64,000 nt of DNA from Cesiribacteraceae bacterium YIM B00369. Lineage in GTDB: Bacteria > Bacteroidota > Bacteroidia > Cytophagales > Cyclobacteriaceae. The DNA lies in contig JAFMYY010000008.1 of assembly GCA_017948555.1 (NCBI GenBank), positions 124,001-188,000 of the forward strand, in the 5' to 3' direction. Positions 9,598-19,600 of this stretch are shown here, one piece after another. The notes under the pieces are model-generated. The model searched no databases, was not told the DNA's origin, and saw only the letters and a list, made by a program, of their open reading frames with translations. Position 1 is the first letter of the stretch. Every line of letters begins with the position of its first letter. The position numbers were made by a program, and so were the translations under genes.

Positions 9598-9688
9598 TTC
9601 AAAAGGTGGTAACTAAAACTGCCGGCAGTACTCATTTTTATTTTACCGGGTACTAAAATCACAGTAATCAAGATTCACGACAATAAGA

Positions 9689-10507
9689 ATGGTAGTTTTC
9701 CCGAACGCAAAGATTAATCTGGGCCTGAATGTAACAGCTAAAAGAAAGGATGGGTATCATGATATTGTTACCTGTTTTTATCCTGTGCCGGTTCATGATA
9801 TTTTAGAAATACTGGAGAGTGGCGGGAGTAAAACTGTTTTTCAGGCATCGGGAATTGCTATACCGGGCAAAGAGGAGGAAAACCTGTGCCTGAAGGCTTA
9901 TAAGCTTTTAAGAAAAGATTACCAGCTGCCGCATATAAGTATGTACCTGCATAAGAATATTCCTATAGGTGCTGGTTTGGGAGGAGGATCTGCAGATGCT
10001 GCTTTTACACTTGATGTGCTTAATGAAATGTTTCAGCTTTTTCTTGATGCCTCTCTGCTGGAGGACTATGCGGCCCAAATAGGCAGCGACTGTCCTTTTT
10101 TTGTCCGTAACAAGCCGGTATTAGCGTTTGAAAAAGGTGATGTTTTTGGAAGTGTAAATGTTGACCTCTCCGGCAAAAAGCTGCTCCTGATTTATCCGGA
10201 GATCCATGTTTCCACTCCCGAAGCCTACAGCAGGGTGGTACCTCAGGTACCGGAGCTTAGTGTAAAAGAAATCCTTGAAGGGGAACCCATTGAAAACTGG
10301 AAAGGGCTCCTGGTAAACGATTTTGAAAAAAGCGTTTTTGAGCTGTACCCGGAAGTGGCAGCGCTTAAGGAAGCTATGTATAGCGGGGGAGCAATATATG
10401 CCAGCATGAGCGGAAGCGGATCGGCTGTATTTGGCCTGTTCGACCCTGCTACAGATGTTACAGGTATTGCAGAACAGTATAAAAGCCGCTGGGAGATGGT
10501 ACTTTAA
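9689..10507 (+). CDS. ispE: 4-diphosphocytidyl-2-C-methylerythritol kinase IspE
   Basis: GHMP kinase of the non-mevalonate isoprenoid pathway. It phosphorylates CDP-methylerythritol at the 2-hydroxyl. The N-terminus has NAKINLGLNVTAKRKDGYH, the typical IspE substrate motif. The ATP-binding glycine loop is PIGAGLGGGSADAAF near residue 93, and the C-terminal GHMP motif is MSGSGSAVFGLF. Length (272) is normal. It converges on the eamA gene with 69 bp between and no clear terminator. Confidence 0.95.
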   Translation: MVVFPNAKINLGLNVTAKRKDGYHDIVTCFYPVPVHDILEILESGGSKTVFQASGIAIPGKEEENLCLKAYKLLRKDYQLPHISMYLHKNIPIGAGLGGGSADAAFTLDVLNEMFQLFLDASLLEDYAAQIGSDCPFFVRNKPVLAFEKGDVFGSVNVDLSGKKLLLIYPEIHVSTPEAYSRVVPQVPELSVKEILEGEPIENWKGLLVNDFEKSVFELYPEVAALKEAMYSGGAIYASMSGSGSAVFGLFDPATDVTGIAEQYKSRWEMVL

Positions 10508-10576
10508 AATGAATCTGAATGTCCCTTTTCCAAAACTGTAGCTTATTTACACTAATTCATAATTCTTATTTTTCCC

Positions 10577-11494
10577 CTACTGTATCTTTCTCACCCTCAG
10601 TTGTCTCCGTTTATCCCACCTGACCAGTACAGGGTAAATCAGGACAGCCGAAAGTATAATGACTGTGCCCAGATAAAATCCGGAAGTCATTTTTTCCGCT
10701 TCCTTAAAAAAGGTCATGGCCAGAATAATGCCATACACCGGTTCAAGATTTACCGTAAGGTTTAAGGTAAAGGCAGAAAGGTTTTTCTGGAGCTCCACAG
10801 AGGCCGAGTATGCATAAACAGTGCACACCAGGGCGAGAACAGCCAGCCAGAGCCAGTCAAGGGGGAGCGGGGATAAATTTAAAGATTCCCCGGGCCCGTT
10901 AAAGAAGTGGCTATAAGCAGGAAAGAAAAGCAGCGTGCTAAGGCAGGCGCCCGCCATTTCGTAAAAGGTAACCATATACCCGCTGTGCTTTTTGGTAAAC
11001 TCACCGTTGATAACAGTAAAACAGGAGGACAGGAAGGCGGAAAGGATAGCCATTCCCAAACCCAGGGCATGATTAAATTCAAAGCGGAAGATCACATACA
11101 GACCGCCAATAATAACAAGACCTAAGATTACCTCATAGAATTTAATGCCTCTCTTTGTAACCAGAGGCTCCAGAATACTGGTCCATAAGGTTACAGTGGC
11201 CAATCCTGCCAGGCAAACCGATACCGTTGCAACTCTTGCTGCTGCAAAAAAGAGAATCCAGTGGCTGGCAACAAGAACTCCGGTAAGCAGCATTTTACTG
11301 ATTGGAACCACTCCCAGTCGGAATTTCCGCTTCCTGAGGAACAGGAGTAAAAGCAGGGCTAAAGAGGCAATAAGGGTGCGGAAGAAAACAATTTCCACAG
11401 CAGGAATGCTGATAAGGACACCCAGTATGGCTGTAAAACCCCACAGCAACACAATAAAATGCAGCTGCAGGAAATCTTTAGTGGCAGGACTCAT
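10577..11494 (-). CDS. EamA/DMT-family transporter
   Basis: Inner-membrane protein of 305 residues with about ten hydrophobic helices in two repeated EamA halves (first half starting FIVLLWGFTAILG, second FTVINGEFTKKHSG). The family exports small metabolites such as amino acids; the substrate is unknown. The start lies directly against the stop of the upstream lptG-like gene, so it is the third gene of the tgt operon. The C-terminus is basic (RWDKRRQLRVRKIQ). Confidence 0.85.
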   Translation of the reverse strand: MSPATKDFLQLHFIVLLWGFTAILGVLISIPAVEIVFFRTLIASLALLLLLFLRKRKFRLGVVPISKMLLTGVLVASHWILFFAAARVATVSVCLAGLATVTLWTSILEPLVTKRGIKFYEVILGLVIIGGLYVIFRFEFNHALGLGMAILSAFLSSCFTVINGEFTKKHSGYMVTFYEMAGACLSTLLFFPAYSHFFNGPGESLNLSPLPLDWLWLAVLALVCTVYAYSASVELQKNLSAFTLNLTVNLEPVYGIILAMTFFKEAEKMTSGFYLGTVIILSAVLIYPVLVRWDKRRQLRVRKIQ

Positions 11495-12568
11495 TTAACG
11501 TGGTACAGTTCTGTACAGGAATAAGCCTATGAAGGTAAAAACAATGTTAGGCAGCCATACAGCCAGAATGGGCGACATGGCCTTTGCTTCGGCAATACTT
11601 TTGGCAAAAACAAAGAACAGAATATAAACAAAAGCAAGCGCAAAACCTATGGCAATCATCAGACCGGAGCCTCCCCTTGATTTTCTGGAGGACATGATAA
11701 TACCAATAAAAGTGAGGATGATGGCCGCGAAAGGAGACATAAAACGGACATACTTCTCTATTTCGTAGATAATAATATTATCAGCACCCCTGAATTTAAG
11801 TTCAGAAATGTAGTCTTCAAGCTCAGGCAGGGTAAAGGTTTCCTGCAGGTGGTAGGTAGTGCCAAAATCGCGCGGAGTAAGAGAGATGACGGTATCTTTT
11901 GCCTCACCTCTGGTAATTTCTTCTTTCATACCCTGCAATTCCCTTTTCTCCCAGTCCCTCATAATCCAATGGCTGCTGGCACTGTCCCACTCAATTCTGG
12001 AAGCTGTTATTTTAGCTTCCAGCTTGTTGTCCCTGATTGTTTCAAGAGAAAATCGTGTTCCTATATTTGAATTGTTATTATACCTTTCGAGATAGGCATA
12101 GGAATCAGGGCCAACTTTAACATGGATGTTCCGCTCATTAAACTGGTAAGGTGCTTTAATGTAGGTGGTTTCAAATGCCACCCGTTTTTTATTGGCATTG
12201 GGGAGTAAATAACCTGTAAGAACAAAGCTGAGAGCTGCAATAATGGAGGCCCCCATCATAAAGGGCACCATCATACGCCGGAAGCTGACTCCACTGCTGA
12301 GAATGGCTATAATTTCGGTTTGCCCTGCCATTTTGGAGGTAACAAATACAGTAGCTATAAATACAGTAATGGGAGTAATGAAATTAGCTATAAAGGGTAT
12401 AAAGGCCATATAATACCCCAGGATTTCCCCGAGCCCTAAATCATGCTTAATAAAGTCGTCATTCTTTTCCGTCAGATCAATTACACAGATAACAGTAACA
12501 AGAATGACTACCACAAAAAAGAATGCGGTAAGAAACTTCTTAAGAATATATTTATCGATTAACTTCAT
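11495..12568 (-). CDS. LptF/LptG-family LPS export permease
   Basis: Inner-membrane part of the Lpt machine that extracts lipopolysaccharide. It has 357 residues: N-terminal helices (FLTAFFFVVVILVTVICVI; then two more by residue 115), a periplasmic beta-jellyroll domain of about 130 residues, and three C-terminal helices. Motifs ILSSGVSFRRMM and MSPFAAIILTFIGIIMSSRKSRGG are typical of YjgP/YjgQ proteins. The start overlaps the tgt stop by one base (TAATG). Whether it serves as LptF or LptG cannot be decided. Confidence 0.88.
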   Translation of the reverse strand: MKLIDKYILKKFLTAFFFVVVILVTVICVIDLTEKNDDFIKHDLGLGEILGYYMAFIPFIANFITPITVFIATVFVTSKMAGQTEIIAILSSGVSFRRMMVPFMMGASIIAALSFVLTGYLLPNANKKRVAFETTYIKAPYQFNERNIHVKVGPDSYAYLERYNNNSNIGTRFSLETIRDNKLEAKITASRIEWDSASSHWIMRDWEKRELQGMKEEITRGEAKDTVISLTPRDFGTTYHLQETFTLPELEDYISELKFRGADNIIIYEIEKYVRFMSPFAAIILTFIGIIMSSRKSRGGSGLMIAIGFALAFVYILFFVFAKSIAEAKAMSPILAVWLPNIVFTFIGLFLYRTVPR

Positions 12569-13698
12569 TAAAGCTTTTGCATCAATTTCTGTACCATTAT
12601 GTTTTTCCAGCTGGCAAAAGTTCCTGCTTTTATCTGTTCCCTGGCTTCTTTTACCAGCCAGAGGTAAAAGGTCAGGTTATGGATAGAGGCAATCTGGGCG
12701 CCTAAAATTTCCTTGCTGTGAATCAGGTGCCGCAAATAAGCCCTGGTATAAAAGGTACTCACATAGCCGCCTAATGCAGGGTCAACAGGGATATGCTCAT
12801 TTCTCCACTTCTCATTCCTGATATTGATAATCCCTTCAGTAGTAAACAGCATTCCGTTACGGGCATTACGGGTAGGCATTACGCAATCGAACATATCTAC
12901 TCCTAATGCAATATTTTCAAGAATATTTGCAGGTGTGCCTACTCCCATGAGGTAACGTGGTTTATCGTAAGGTAGTATATCGCAAACCAGTTCAGTCATC
13001 TCATACATCATCTCGGCAGGTTCGCCAACCGACAGGCCACCAATGGCATTTCCTTCCCTGCCCTGTGCTGCTATAAATTCAGCCGATTTTGCCCGCAGGT
13101 CTTTATAAACACTTCCCTGCACAATGGGAAAGAGGGACTGGTGGTAACCATATTTTGGTTCTGTCCGGTCAAAGTGCTGTATACACCTTTGCAGCCAGCG
13201 GTGGGTCCGTTCCATGGAGTTGTGGGCGTAGTCATACTCACAGGGATAGGGGGTGCATTCATCAAAGGCCATAATAATATCGGCACCAATGCTGCGCTGG
13301 ATATCCATTACATTTTCGGGCGTAAACTCATGTTTAGACCCATCGATGTGCGAAGTGAATTTAACTCCCTCTTCCTTAATTTTCCGCATATCGGAAAGAG
13401 AATATACCTGGTATCCGCCGCTGTCGGTAAGGATAGGGCCATCCCAGCCATTAAACTTATGGAGGCCGCCTGCGGTTTCCAGTACATCCAGGCCAGGCCG
13501 GAGGTAAAGGTGGTAGGTGTTTCCTAAAATTATTTGGGCATTAATATCTTCGTTTAATTCCCGCTGGTGCACTGCCTTTACAGACCCTGCTGTTCCAACA
13601 GGCATAAAAATTGGTGTTTCTATGGTTCCGTGACCGGTGGTGAGGGTGCCCGTGCGGGCTTTGCTGCCACTATCAGTGGCCAGTATTTTAAATTGCAT
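12568..13698 (-). CDS. tgt: Queuine tRNA-ribosyltransferase (TGT)
   Basis: Exchanges guanine 34 for preQ1 in GUN-anticodon tRNAs. Motifs include DSGGYQVYSL with the catalytic-region Asp, GGLSVGEP, the nucleophile region GVDMFDCVMPTRNARNG, and FTSHIDGSKHEFTPE. The frame is open to 13719, but that upstream Met lies inside the -7 promoter box, so translation from the ATG at 13698 (MQFKILATDSG) is far more likely and gives 376 residues. It leads a three-gene operon with lptG and eamA. The C-terminal zinc-site Cys residues of many TGTs are not obvious, because the usual C-x-C spacing is replaced. Confidence 0.94.
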   Translation of the reverse strand: MQFKILATDSGSKARTGTLTTGHGTIETPIFMPVGTAGSVKAVHQRELNEDINAQIILGNTYHLYLRPGLDVLETAGGLHKFNGWDGPILTDSGGYQVYSLSDMRKIKEEGVKFTSHIDGSKHEFTPENVMDIQRSIGADIIMAFDECTPYPCEYDYAHNSMERTHRWLQRCIQHFDRTEPKYGYHQSLFPIVQGSVYKDLRAKSAEFIAAQGREGNAIGGLSVGEPAEMMYEMTELVCDILPYDKPRYLMGVGTPANILENIALGVDMFDCVMPTRNARNGMLFTTEGIINIRNEKWRNEHIPVDPALGGYVSTFYTRAYLRHLIHSKEILGAQIASIHNLTFYLWLVKEAREQIKAGTFASWKNIMVQKLMQKL

Positions 13699-13716
13699 AA
13701 CATTTAATTGTAGCCG

Positions 13717-13747
13717 CAAAATTACACTTTCTCCGCTAATTACCCAA
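13717..13747 (-). promoter_or_regulatory. Near-consensus promoter of tgt-lptG-eamA
   Basis: On the minus strand, TTG (13747-13745), a 20-bp spacer and TAATTTTG (13724-13717) match TTG-N19-21-TAnnTTTG. The -7 box overlaps the longer possible tgt start, which fixes the start at 13698. Confidence 0.75.
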
Positions 13748-13839
13748 GGTAAAAACCACCCCCTTTTACAGGCGCAAAAAACACTAAGAGCTTGTAATAT
13801 ATCCCTTTAAACTAATAAGGTTTATTTAGGAAAATCGAA

Positions 13840-13847
13840 TATATTTG
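13840..13847 (+). promoter_or_regulatory. -7 box of the glycosyltransferase-sigma pair
   Basis: TATATTTG fits TAnnTTTG, 22 bp before the ATG at 13870. No matching -33 TTG is at the right distance. Confidence 0.45.
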
Positions 13848-13869
13848 CCTGCTCGAACAGAACCCTTGT

Positions 13870-14994
13870 ATGTATTTTATCCAGGTTTTTCTACTTGCCC
13901 TATTTGCTTCGGCTATAATTATCCAGCTTTATTACTATCTGTTCCGTTTTGCCCGTGTTTCATGGGCTAAGGCAACAGTGTCCGCATCTGACAAAAAAGA
14001 GCAGGAGCCTCTTTCTGTTATCATTTGCGTCCGTAATGAAGTGCAGAATCTTGAAAAGTTACTTCCTGCTGTTATGTTGCAGCAGTACGGTAATTTTGAG
14101 GTGGTGGTAGTGAACGACCGCTCCACCGATGCTACGGAGGATTATCTGAAAACAGCCAATCAGCAGTATCCTAACTTAAAAGTAATAACCCTGGAGCAGA
14201 CACCTCCTCATATTACTGCCAAGAAGTATGCGCTTACCATGGGGATTAAACATGCCACAAACGACTTGCTGGTACTTACCGATGCTGATTGTATGCCTGC
14301 CTCCCCTTTGTGGTTGTCGGGAATGGCTGCTGCCTTCAGGAACGATCAGACAAAAATAGCACTTGGCTTTTCGCAATATGAAAAGGAAAAAGGGCTTTTA
14401 AATTCATTCATCCGCTACGAAACCCTCCATACAGGCCTTATGTATATTGGAGCAGCCCTTGCCGGCAACCCGTACATGGGAGTAGGAAGGAATATGGCCT
14501 ACAGGAAAAGCTTTTTTCTGGAAAAGAAAGGGTTTATAAAGCACCGGACCCTTGTGGGTGGCGATGACGATCTTTTTGTAAACGAAAACGGGAACAAAAA
14601 AAATACCGGAACCGTGATTGGTGAAGAAAAACTGGTTTACTCTGTTCCTAAGAAAAACCTGAAGGAGTGGTACCGGCAGAAGCTTCGGCATATGGTAACC
14701 GGAAAATCTTACAGAAAAGGCACAAAAACATTTTTAGGCCTGTATACGGCAGCTCAGTTGCTGTTTTGGATAACTTTTATTGCTTTATTGAGTTTATGGA
14801 TTGAACCTTACCTGATAATTTCAGGTTTCCTGATAAGAATGCTCCTGTTATATTATGTAATGATAAGCGGGAGTAAAAAATTAGGCGACAAGTTTGCTAA
14901 CTGGTATATTTTCCTGTTAGACTTTTTATTCGTGTTTTATTACATTTTTATTGGAATGGCCGCCTTCTTTACTAAGAAAACTACATGGAAGTAA
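13870..14994 (+). CDS. Membrane glycosyltransferase family 2
   Basis: Processive-type GT2 enzyme of 374 residues. An N-terminal membrane helix precedes the nucleotide-sugar domain, which starts LSVIICVRNEVQNLEKLL and has FEVVVVNDRSTDATEDYL and the metal motif TDADCMP. GGDDDLFVNENG follows, and the QxxRW-like motif appears as QKLRHM. Three or four hydrophobic segments close the protein. The acceptor is unknown. The end overlaps the sigma-factor start by 10 bp, so the two genes are translationally linked, an arrangement that suggests co-regulation. Confidence 0.85.
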   Translation: MYFIQVFLLALFASAIIIQLYYYLFRFARVSWAKATVSASDKKEQEPLSVIICVRNEVQNLEKLLPAVMLQQYGNFEVVVVNDRSTDATEDYLKTANQQYPNLKVITLEQTPPHITAKKYALTMGIKHATNDLLVLTDADCMPASPLWLSGMAAAFRNDQTKIALGFSQYEKEKGLLNSFIRYETLHTGLMYIGAALAGNPYMGVGRNMAYRKSFFLEKKGFIKHRTLVGGDDDLFVNENGNKKNTGTVIGEEKLVYSVPKKNLKEWYRQKLRHMVTGKSYRKGTKTFLGLYTAAQLLFWITFIALLSLWIEPYLIISGFLIRMLLLYYVMISGSKKLGDKFANWYIFLLDFLFVFYYIFIGMAAFFTKKTTWK

Positions 14995-15599
14995 ACAACA
15001 ATAAGCAATTTTCGAATAAGGCGCTGGAAGATTTCCGGCTGATAGACAAAGCATTAGAGGATGGTGATGAGCAGGCTTTTGCAGAGTTGATGCAGAGGTA
15101 CAAAATGGCTGTGTACCATATGATCCTGAAAATGGTGCGGAATGTTGATGATGCAGAAGACCTTACCATTGAAGCTTTTGCAAAGGCATTTAAGAACCTT
15201 CATAAATTTAAAAAGGACTATACTTTCAGTACCTGGCTTTTTAGAATAGCCACTAATAATGCTATCGATTTTATAAGGAAGAAAAAGCTGAAGACCCTGA
15301 GTCTTAATACAACGTTTAAAAACGATAGTGGTGATGATGTAAATATTGATGTGGAAGATGAGAACCTTAATCCACAGCAGGAAGCCATTAAAACGCAGAA
15401 AATTGAGCTGGTACAAATGTTTGTAACCAAACTGCCTGCCAAATACCAGCGCCTGGTAAAGCTCCGGTATTTTGAAGAACTGTCGTACGATGAAATAGCC
15501 AAAGAGCTTGATGCTCCATTAGGTACCATTAAAGCTCAACTTTACCGCGCACGTGAGCTTATGTACGAGCTGGTAAAAAGCAAGCGCGAACATTTATAA
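14985..15599 (+). CDS. ECF-type RNA polymerase sigma factor
   Basis: Group 4 sigma factor of 204 residues. Region 2 covers about residues 25-105 (DEQAFAELMQRYKMAVYHM, then FSTWLFRIATNNAIDFIRKK, the -10 recognition helices). A short acidic linker (DVEDENLNPQQEA) follows, then region 4 with LPAKYQRLVKLRYFEELSYD and a helix-turn-helix ending LGTIKAQLYRARELM. No anti-sigma gene is adjacent. It overlaps the upstream membrane glycosyltransferase and ends before a strong terminator. Confidence 0.93.
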   Translation: MEVNNNKQFSNKALEDFRLIDKALEDGDEQAFAELMQRYKMAVYHMILKMVRNVDDAEDLTIEAFAKAFKNLHKFKKDYTFSTWLFRIATNNAIDFIRKKKLKTLSLNTTFKNDSGDDVNIDVEDENLNPQQEAIKTQKIELVQMFVTKLPAKYQRLVKLRYFEELSYDEIAKELDAPLGTIKAQLYRARELMYELVKSKREHL

Positions 15600-15630
15600 G
15601 ATGTTGTTTCCTTTTGGAAAGAATTAATAA

Positions 15631-15658
15631 AAACCGGGATTAAAGCCGGTTTTTTTTA
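15631..15658 (+). terminator. Intrinsic terminator of the sigma-factor gene
   Basis: AAACCGG (15631-15637) pairs with CCGGTTT (15646-15652), followed by an unbroken T run. Confidence 0.85.
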
Positions 15659-15835
15659 TTGAAGGCTTTTTTCTGACCGGGGAATGACCCGGAAGAGTTT
15701 GCTTTTATTGGATTAGCTGATGATTCTTCACCGGTACATATACTAATAAACTAATTAGCCCGTCAACCTCTTGTTTATTGCGGATTTTTCCTGAAAATTT
15801 GAACCGGATTTTAAACAGATAAAAGGAGTAATTTC

Positions 15836-16465
15836 ATGCAGGGAGCAGATATCATTTTCAAACACTTTCCTAATCTTAGTAAATCTCAGCAACAACAGTT
15901 TTCGGCACTGGGTGAGCTTTATAAAGAGTGGAATGAAAAAATCAATGTCATTTCGAGGAAAGATATAGAACAGTTATATACCCGCCATGTGCTCCATTCC
16001 CTCGGGATTGCCAAAGTGCAGCCTTTCCTGCCGGGGGCTCAGGTTTTGGATGTAGGCACGGGAGGAGGTTTCCCCGGAATTCCCCTCGCCATTCTTTTTC
16101 CGGAAACGCAGTTTTTGCTGGTTGATTCTATAGGTAAAAAAATTACCGTTGTTAAAAATGTGGCAGAGGCTTTAGGGCTTGATAATGTAAATGCAGAACA
16201 TGCCCGTGCGGAAAAGGTGAAAGGAAAGTATGATTTCGTGGTAAGCAGGGCAGTTACCCGTATGGCTCCTTTTTACCAGTGGATCCAGGGCAAGGTAAAG
16301 CAGGAGTCAAAACATAATTTGCATAATGGAATACTGTACCTGAAAGGGGGCGATCTTGATGAGGAAATGCAGGAGGCAAAGCTCAACTACGCCATTTACG
16401 ATCTTAAAAAATATTTTGAAGATGATTTCTTCGATACAAAAAAGGTGGTATATGTGCCTTTGTAG
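15836..16465 (+). CDS. rsmG: 16S rRNA (guanine-527-N7) methyltransferase RsmG
   Basis: SAM-dependent enzyme that methylates G527 of 16S rRNA. The N-terminal helical part holds VISRKDIEQLYTRHVLHSL. The SAM loop is VLDVGTGGGFPGIPLAILFP, followed by LLVDSIGKKI and the VVSRAVTRM motif, all diagnostic of RsmG (GidB). Length (209) is normal. It is transcribed alone between two terminators. Confidence 0.95.
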   Translation: MQGADIIFKHFPNLSKSQQQQFSALGELYKEWNEKINVISRKDIEQLYTRHVLHSLGIAKVQPFLPGAQVLDVGTGGGFPGIPLAILFPETQFLLVDSIGKKITVVKNVAEALGLDNVNAEHARAEKVKGKYDFVVSRAVTRMAPFYQWIQGKVKQESKHNLHNGILYLKGGDLDEEMQEAKLNYAIYDLKKYFEDDFFDTKKVVYVPL

Positions 16466-16494
16466 AGAAGCGGCTTATTATACTAATTTTCAAT

Positions 16495-16525
16495 AAAAAC
16501 CAGTTCCTGCAGAGCTGGTTTTTCT
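16495..16525 (+). terminator. Intrinsic terminator of rsmG
   Basis: AAAAACCAG (16495-16503) pairs with CTGGTTTTT (16515-16523), ending in a T run. Confidence 0.8.
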
Positions 16526-16663
16526 GTATATTTGTTATCCTGCCACTGCTTAGGGGCAGGTATTCCGGGATTCAGACATGGGCTTGCCCTGTCTGAAATT
16601 CAGTGCCGGGGAAAGGATGTAAAAGCTTTTTTCGCATTTTCAGATTATCCCGTTTCCAAACTT

Positions 16664-16671
16664 TTAATTTG
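16664..16671 (+). promoter_or_regulatory. Possible -7 box directly before dnaE
   Basis: TTAATTTG deviates from TAnnTTTG at one position and lies only 4 bp before the chosen dnaE ATG. If active, it would give a leaderless dnaE transcript. Confidence 0.3.
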
Positions 16672-16675
16672 CCCC

Positions 16676-19600
16676 ATGTATTTAATATTCGATACCGAAA
16701 CCACCGGTTTACCACAAAATTATAATGCACCTGTAACAGACCTCGACAACTGGCCCCGCCTGGTGCAGCTTGCCTGGCAGTTGCATGATAATAAAGGTAA
16801 GCTCTTATCGGCCAAAAACTATATTGTAAAGCCGGACGGTTTTACTATTCCCTTTAACTCCGAAAAAATCCACGGCATTTCCACCAAAATGGCTTTGGAG
16901 CAGGGTTATGATCTTGGCTTTGTGCTGGAGGAATTTTCCGCCGACCTGGAGAAAACACAGTCCGTGGTGGGCCATAATGTGGGCTTTGACCTCAATATTG
17001 TGGGAGCGGAATACATCCGCGCTAACCAGCAAAGCAAACTCCCGGAGTTAAAGGCCATTGATACCAAAGATGAATCCACCGATTTTGTAGCTATTCCCGG
17101 CCGTGGCGGAAAGTTTAAGTGGCCTACGCTTACAGAGCTCCACGTAAAGCTTTTCGGCGAAGAGTTTGACGCAGCGCACGATGCCGCCTATGACGTTCAT
17201 GCGACTACCAAATGTTTCTTTGGCCTGATAAAGGCAGGCGTAATAAAGCCGCTGGATGATACTCCGGTAGCGGAGGTGGTTTACGAAGCTCCGGAGCTTG
17301 ATGCAGATAACTTTGCCAAAAAGGAAAAAAAAGGCGGCGATGGTTTAGTGGTGGATAAAGCTGCAGCCAAAAAGATCGACAGCCCCTTCAGCCACCTGCA
17401 TGTCCATTCCCAGTTTTCAGTTTTACAGGCAACGCCCGATATAAAATCGCTGGTTAAAAAGGCGAAGGATCTGGGTATGCCTGCAGTGGCACTTACCGAT
17501 CTGGGAAATATGTTTGCGACCTACCATTTCGTAAAAGCAGCCCTGGATGCGGAGATTAAGCCTATTGTAGGCTGTGAATTTTTTGTGGCGGAAGAGCGGA
17601 AAAAGCTGAAATTTACCAAGGACAGCCCCGATAAGCGTTTCCACCAGATATTGCTGGCAAAGAACAAGGCAGGCTACCATAACCTGGCAAAGCTCAGCTC
17701 CTTGGCTTATATAGAAGGAAACTACGGTATTTATCCCAGGATTGATAAAGAGCTGATCTGCCAGTACAAAGAGAATCTTATTGCCACTACCGGCGGACTG
17801 GAAGGCGAAATAGCCAGCCTTATTCTGAATGTGGGCGAAACGCAGGCAGAGGAAGCTTTTCGCTGGTGGCATGAGCTGTTTGGCGACGATTTTTATGTGC
17901 AGCTGCAAAGGCACGGACTGGAAGAGGAGAACCGCGTAAATGAGGTTCTCCTTGAGTTTGCCCGGAAATATGGTGTAAAATACTTTGCTGCCAATAATAC
18001 CTTTTACCTCGATAAAGAAAATGCCAATGCCCACGACGTACTTCTGTGTGTAAAGGAGGGCGAACTGCAGTCAACCCCAATCGGGCGGGGCAGGGGCTAT
18101 CGCTGGGGATTCCCGAACCAGGAATTCTACTTTAAGTCGCAGGACGAAATGAAGGCCCTCTTTGCTGACCTGCCTGAAGCTATTGAAACCACTCAGGAAA
18201 TTGTAGACAAGATAGAGGCGTATAAACTGCAGCGCGATGTGCTGCTGCCTAAGTTCGGTATTCCGGATGAGTTTAAGGATCCGCTCGATGAGGAGGACGG
18301 CGGAAAAAGAGGGGAGAATAATTACCTGCGCCACCTTACTTACGTAGGTGCCGAAAAACGCTATGGTGAAATAACGCCCGAAATCAGGGAACGCCTTGAT
18401 TTTGAGCTGGAAACCATTGCCAATACAGGTTATCCCGGTTACTTCCTTATTGTACAGGACTTTACCAGCGAAGCCCGTAAAATGGGTGTATCGGTCGGGC
18501 CGGGCAGGGGATCGGCTGCAGGATCTGCCGTTGCTTATTGTATAGGCATTACCAATGTGGACCCTATTGCCTATGACCTGCTGTTCGAGAGATTCCTTAA
18601 TCCTGACAGGGTATCACTCCCCGATATTGATATTGACTTTGACGACGAAGGCCGTGGAAAAGTAATTGACTGGGTGGTAAAAAAATATGGCTATAACCAG
18701 GTATCTCATATTATTACCTATGGTTCCATGGCGGCAAAATCGGCCATCCGGGACTGTGCCCGTGTAATGGAGCTGCCGCTGAGCGAGGCAAATGAGCTGG
18801 CTAAAATGATACCAGAAAAGCCGGGTACAACCCTTGCAAAAGCATTTAAGGAAGTACCGGAGCTTAAAGCCATCCGCGACGGAAGCGGCCTTAAGGCAGA
18901 AGTGCTGCGGCAGGCCGAGGTGCTGGAAGGCTCTATCAGGAACACTGGTTTGCATGCCTGTGGTGTAATTATTACGCCCGACGATATTACCAATTATATT
19001 CCTGTAGCCACTTCCAAAGACGCCGTTCTCCTCAATACCCAGTTCGATAACTCGGTGGTGGAGAATGCAGGTATGCTTAAGATGGACTTTTTAGGGCTGA
19101 AAACCCTTACCATCATTAAAACGGCTATAAAATATATTAAGCAGCGGCATGGGGTGGAAATTGATCCGGATACTATTCCGCTCGACGACCAGAAAACCTA
19201 TGAGCTTTACCAGCGGGGGGAAACCAACGGTACCTTCCAGTTCGAGTCCCCTGGTATGCAGAAGCACCTGCGCGCCCTGAAGCCCGATAAGTTCGAGGAC
19301 CTTATTGCCATGAACGCCCTTTACCGTCCGGGCCCGCTGGAATACATCCCTAACTTTATTGCCCGTAAGCACGGCCGCGAACCTATAACTTACGACATAC
19401 CGGCAATGGAGGAATACCTTGGTGAAACCTATGGTATTACAGTGTATCAGGAACAGGTAATGCTCCTGTCGCAGTCGCTTGCCGGTTTCTCTAAAGGTGA
19501 TGCCGACGTGCTCAGGAAAGCAATGGGTAAGAAAATATTTGCCCTGCTGGAAAAGCTGAAGCCGAAATTTGTGGAAGGCGGCAAGCAGCGCGGCCACGAC

